Below, piece after piece: positions 9,004-11,324 of a DNA stretch of 11,324 nt. This DNA comes from an uncultured Planctomycetaceae bacterium (lineage in GTDB: Bacteria; Planctomycetota; Planctomycetia; Pirellulales; UBA1268): assembly GCA_903958265.1 (NCBI GenBank), contig CAJBSQ010000404.1:1-11324 (forward strand), given 5' to 3'. A model generated the notes under the pieces. That model was not told where the DNA came from. It saw only the letters and a list, made by a program, of their open reading frames with translations, and ran no database searches. Each line of letters starts with the position of its first letter. The first letter of the stretch is position 1. Position numbers and translations under genes: made by a program.

Positions 9004-9161
9004 GGAACCGCCTCCCCACGAGTGATCGCAAACCCGCCGCTACCAAGCTCAATCTTGTAGCCGAAATCGGAGGCCCGGGATGTCGCATATCTGTGCGACC
9101 CCGCCACTGAGCGAGGCCTTTCCGGAGGTTTCCGGTGTGGCCTTGCGCCGGGGACGATGCT
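9004..9161 (-). promoter_or_regulatory. Leader of the PEP-CTERM gene with three small hairpins
   Basis: These 158 bp hold no gene. GGGGAGG at 9011-9017 is a strong Shine-Dalgarno 7 nt from the ATG at 9003. Three stem-loops can be drawn: 9039-9061 (GCTAC/GTAGC plus AAG/CTT with one bulged base, 6-nt loop), 9082-9099 (GTCGCA/TGCGAC, 6-nt loop) and 9122-9135 (CCGGA/TCCGG, 4-nt loop). None is followed by a T run in the direction of transcription, so they do not look like an intrinsic terminator of the upstream gene. I found no convincing -10/-35 or sigma54 site. Whether the two surface genes are co-transcribed is open. Confidence 0.5.
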
Positions 9162-11324
9162 CTACACCGCGATCCCGTTGAACTTCCTGTTTCGCGGCGC
9201 CGTGCCCGCCGGTCCCGAGGCCTGAAGGCCAAAACTGACTGAGGCGCCCGCGGCGATCGTCCAGTTCGACGACACCGGCTGGATGACGTAGTGCCCAGCC
9301 ACGTGGCTGATGATCGTGGCGTTCCAGACGCTGGTGATGGAGGCGGCGAGATCGAACTCGAGCGTCCAGCCCGAGATCGCCGTCGCGCCCTGGTTCGCGA
9401 TCGTGACTTCGCCATTGAAGCCGCTGCTCCAGGCGTTTGCCTGGCGGTAGCCGACCGCGACGAGCGTCTCGTCGAGGTAGGAGCCGGCGTCCACCAGGCC
9501 ACTCGAGATGAACTCGGAGAGATCGAGGGCATCGACCAGGCCGTCGTAGGTGAAGTCGCCGTCGGCCCATTTCGCCACACCGCCGGCGTCGCCCGCGTTG
9601 TACTTGCCGATGGTCACGAAGTTGGCAACGTCGAGCACGTCGACGGTGCCGTCGAGATTGGTGTCGCCAGGGGCCGCGAAGGCCACGGTCAGCGAGCCGT
9701 CTCCGTGGTCGAGCCATCCCACCGATCGGCTTCTGACCGCAGCCACGGCAGCAGCGGCCGACAGGATGCCGCTCGAGCCCGTCCAGGTGCCGTCCATCCG
9801 GCCGGCCACGAGACGCTGGCGGATGGTGGCCACCTCGGCCGAGCCGTCACTGATGGTCAGGCGGCCCATGCCAACATCAACCTTCCCGGTTGTGGCCACG
9901 AGCAGTGAGGCCACGTCGACACCGGCGGTGCCGATGTCGAGCACGAGCGTGGCTCCGCCACGCACGTCGACCACACCTCCACCGAGCGCCGAGGCATTTC
10001 GGACGATCACGGTGCCCTGCTCGACGACCATTCCCCCGGCGATGGTGCTCGCCGCGGTGAGCACCAGCGTGCCGGCGCCCCGCTTCACGAGCCGAATGGC
10101 CCCCGACCGCTCGGTGGCGTCGGTCTGCGTGACGCCCGTCGCGACGGAGATCACGACGTCCTCAACGGTCGTTCCTCCGACGGTGGCGTACTGGAGGTGC
10201 ACCCAGTCGACGGTCGTGTTGGATGAGAGGGCGAGATTGAGCGTGCCGTCCTGCAACGAGGCCAGTTGGGCCGACGACAGCGTCAGTTCCCGCGACGTGG
10301 CATTGGCATCGATCGCGGCCCAGCCCAGCGAGGCGTAGGTCTGGCCGGTCGTGGAGTCGAGGTACAGCAGATCACTGCTGGTGGTCGCGCCGGTCGACTT
10401 CAGGCCGACCGCGAGCTTCGCCCAGGTCACCGACTCGCCGGTTGTGAGCGGGAGCGTCAGGGTGACGGGCGTCACGCGGTTGGCCGTGGACGAGTCGAGC
10501 GGCTTCATCGCCAGGCCCGTGGCCCTCACGATCTGGTTCGACCACGTCGACGCGGAGGCTGAGGCATCGCCGATCGACGCTGACGCATAGCCGTCGAGGT
10601 CGCCGGCCCAGGCCTGGCGGTTGGCCTTTGGCACCCAGGCGGCCAGCGCCGCCACCGCGGGAGCCGTGGTCGGGGCCGCCTGGCCCGACTTCAGCGGCAC
10701 CATCCAGACGGCGAGCCGCTCGCTCGTCGTGCCCGTGTAGCGGATCGTGAGCTTGCAGACGCCGCTGGTGCCCGCCTGGCCGGACGGGTTCGGGGAACTC
10801 GGCAGCGGCGCCGCCTCCGACACCGAAAAGGTCGCGCCGGTGCCCGCCAGGATCCGCAGCTGGAGGCGGTTCGTGCCGATCGTCACCGTGGCCGTCTTGC
10901 CGTCCGCGCTGATGGCGATCTGAGACGCCCGGTTGGCATAGGCCACCGGCAGGTGCATGAACCAGCAGATGTCCGGCGCGGTCGCCGCGGTGATCTCGTC
11001 CTGCACGAGCAGGGATCCGTCGGTGCGGTCGAGCGTGAATCCGCGCTGCACCGTCGAGACCCGCATCTTGGAGTAGAGGTTTGTGAGATCGACCACGCCG
11101 ATCGACTGGAGGTCGGTCGAGAGGCTCTTGATCACCTCGGCGTAGGCCGGCTTCCCCGTGGCGTCCTTGTAGACCTGGTCGGCGTTGAGAGCCCGCTCGT
11201 TGGCGTCGGACGACGACAGGTAGTCGTTGGCCGTCGGGTTGATGACGAGCGTGTTTTGCCCCTCGGCCCGCTTGCGGTAGGCGCCGTAGTTGGTGCCGCC
11301 GACCGGCGCGAGCGAGTAGGAGTC
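9162..11324 (-). CDS. Heparinase II/III-like polysaccharide lyase with PATR, dockerin-like and CBM2 modules (5' end cut by window)
   Basis: The frame is open to the window edge, so these 720 visible residues are the C-terminal part of a larger protein; the GTG at 11135 lies within conserved sequence and is not the start. Visible residues 1-215 resemble the beta-sandwich domain of heparinase II/III-type lyases (GGTNYGAYRKRAEGQNTLVINP at 9-30, LLVQDE near 105). The alpha/alpha toroid that would hold other active-site residues is outside. Then come a beta-rich segment of unknown type (about 240-390), a PATR segment (about 412-463), a dockerin-like domain (about 553-610, DTNLDGTVD and DFTYDGLVD) and a CBM2-like domain (about 626-720) with Trp632, Trp653, Trp667 and Trp688; CBM2 commonly binds cellulose, chitin or xylan. 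There is no PEP-CTERM tail. Export is expected but the signal peptide is not visible. Lyase activity and substrate are inferred from family only. Confidence 0.85.
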   Translation of the reverse strand, partial: DSYSLAPVGGTNYGAYRKRAEGQNTLVINPTANDYLSSSDANERALNADQVYKDATGKPAYAEVIKSLSTDLQSIGVVDLTNLYSKMRVSTVQRGFTLDRTDGSLLVQDEITAATAPDICWFMHLPVAYANRASQIAISADGKTATVTIGTNRLQLRILAGTGATFSVSEAAPLPSSPNPSGQAGTSGVCKLTIRYTGTTSERLAVWMVPLKSGQAAPTTAPAVAALAAWVPKANRQAWAGDLDGYASASIGDASASASTWSNQIVRATGLAMKPLDSSTANRVTPVTLTLPLTTGESVTWAKLAVGLKSTGATTSSDLLYLDSTTGQTYASLGWAAIDANATSRELTLSSAQLASLQDGTLNLALSSNTTVDWVHLQYATVGGTTVEDVVISVATGVTQTDATERSGAIRLVKRGAGTLVLTAASTIAGGMVVEQGTVIVRNASALGGGVVDVRGGATLVLDIGTAGVDVASLLVATTGKVDVGMGRLTISDGSAEVATIRQRLVAGRMDGTWTGSSGILSAAAAVAAVRSRSVGWLDHGDGSLTVAFAAPGDTNLDGTVDVLDVANFVTIGKYNAGDAGGVAKWADGDFTYDGLVDALDLSEFISSGLVDAGSYLDETLVAVGYRQANAWSSGFNGEVTIANQGATAISGWTLEFDLAASITSVWNATIISHVAGHYVIQPVSSNWTIAAGASVSFGLQASGPAGTAPRNRKFNGIAV

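Noticed and set aside
9015..9065. Sigma54-type -24/-12 promoter before the PEP-CTERM gene, suggested by TTGG and TTTGC
   Set aside because: The GG and GC elements are 13 bp apart rather than the required 10.
8351..9580. Minus-strand open frame of 409 codons spanning the gap between the two surface genes
   Set aside because: It is frame-shifted relative to both recognised proteins and gives an Arg/Ser-rich product, while the correct frames show domains on both sides.
11133..11135. GTG as the start of the heparinase-like gene
   Set aside because: The frame continues upstream to the window edge with conserved heparinase-type sequence (GGTNYGAYRKRAEGQNTLVINP), so the true start is outside.

Overview
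The window looks like a GC-rich chromosomal segment from a member of the Planctomycetota, probably Pirellulales-like. That placement is an inference from protein style: PATR (autotransporter-associated beta-strand) repeats, a planctomycete-type dockerin-like block ('PGDTN.D..VD.LD..NF'), a PEP-CTERM tail, a GH10 enzyme with an extended N-terminus, and an aspartokinase with four ACT domains. No rRNA, tRNA, CRISPR array, insertion sequence or phage gene was recognised. All six genes lie on the minus strand, so transcription runs from high to low coordinates.

In transcription order, 11324-9162 is the 3' part of a large secreted polysaccharide-lyase-like gene. It encodes a heparinase II/III C-terminal beta domain, a PATR segment, a dockerin-like domain and a terminal CBM2; its start lies outside the window. 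A 158-bp gap with several small hairpins follows. At 9003-6295 is a 902-residue secreted beta-strand-rich PATR/dockerin/PEP-CTERM surface protein. The two proteins share a homologous block of about 130 residues but end in different tails. A 237-bp gap follows, with four 11-bp tandem units at its distal edge.

The middle, 6057-1651, is an aspartate-family amino-acid operon: homoserine dehydrogenase (hom), an alkaline-phosphatase-superfamily 'phosphoglycerate mutase' homologue that is the best local candidate for homoserine kinase, and an aspartokinase with a duplicated ACT pair. Together these would take aspartate to aspartyl phosphate and aspartate semialdehyde to homoserine and probably O-phosphohomoserine. 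Aspartate-semialdehyde dehydrogenase and threonine synthase are not in the window. A perfect 19-bp inverted repeat sits between the second and third genes and supplies the last six codons of the second.

Directly after the aspartokinase, 1631-1 is a GH10 xylanase-type glycoside hydrolase, cut by the window edge near its C-terminus. The window is thus a housekeeping threonine/lysine branch operon flanked by carbohydrate-active, surface-targeted proteins.

I did not find a clearly undescribed system. The best leads are the candidate homoserine kinase in its operon, the REP-like palindrome that has become part of a gene end, and the shared cassette with divergent C-terminal sorting modules.
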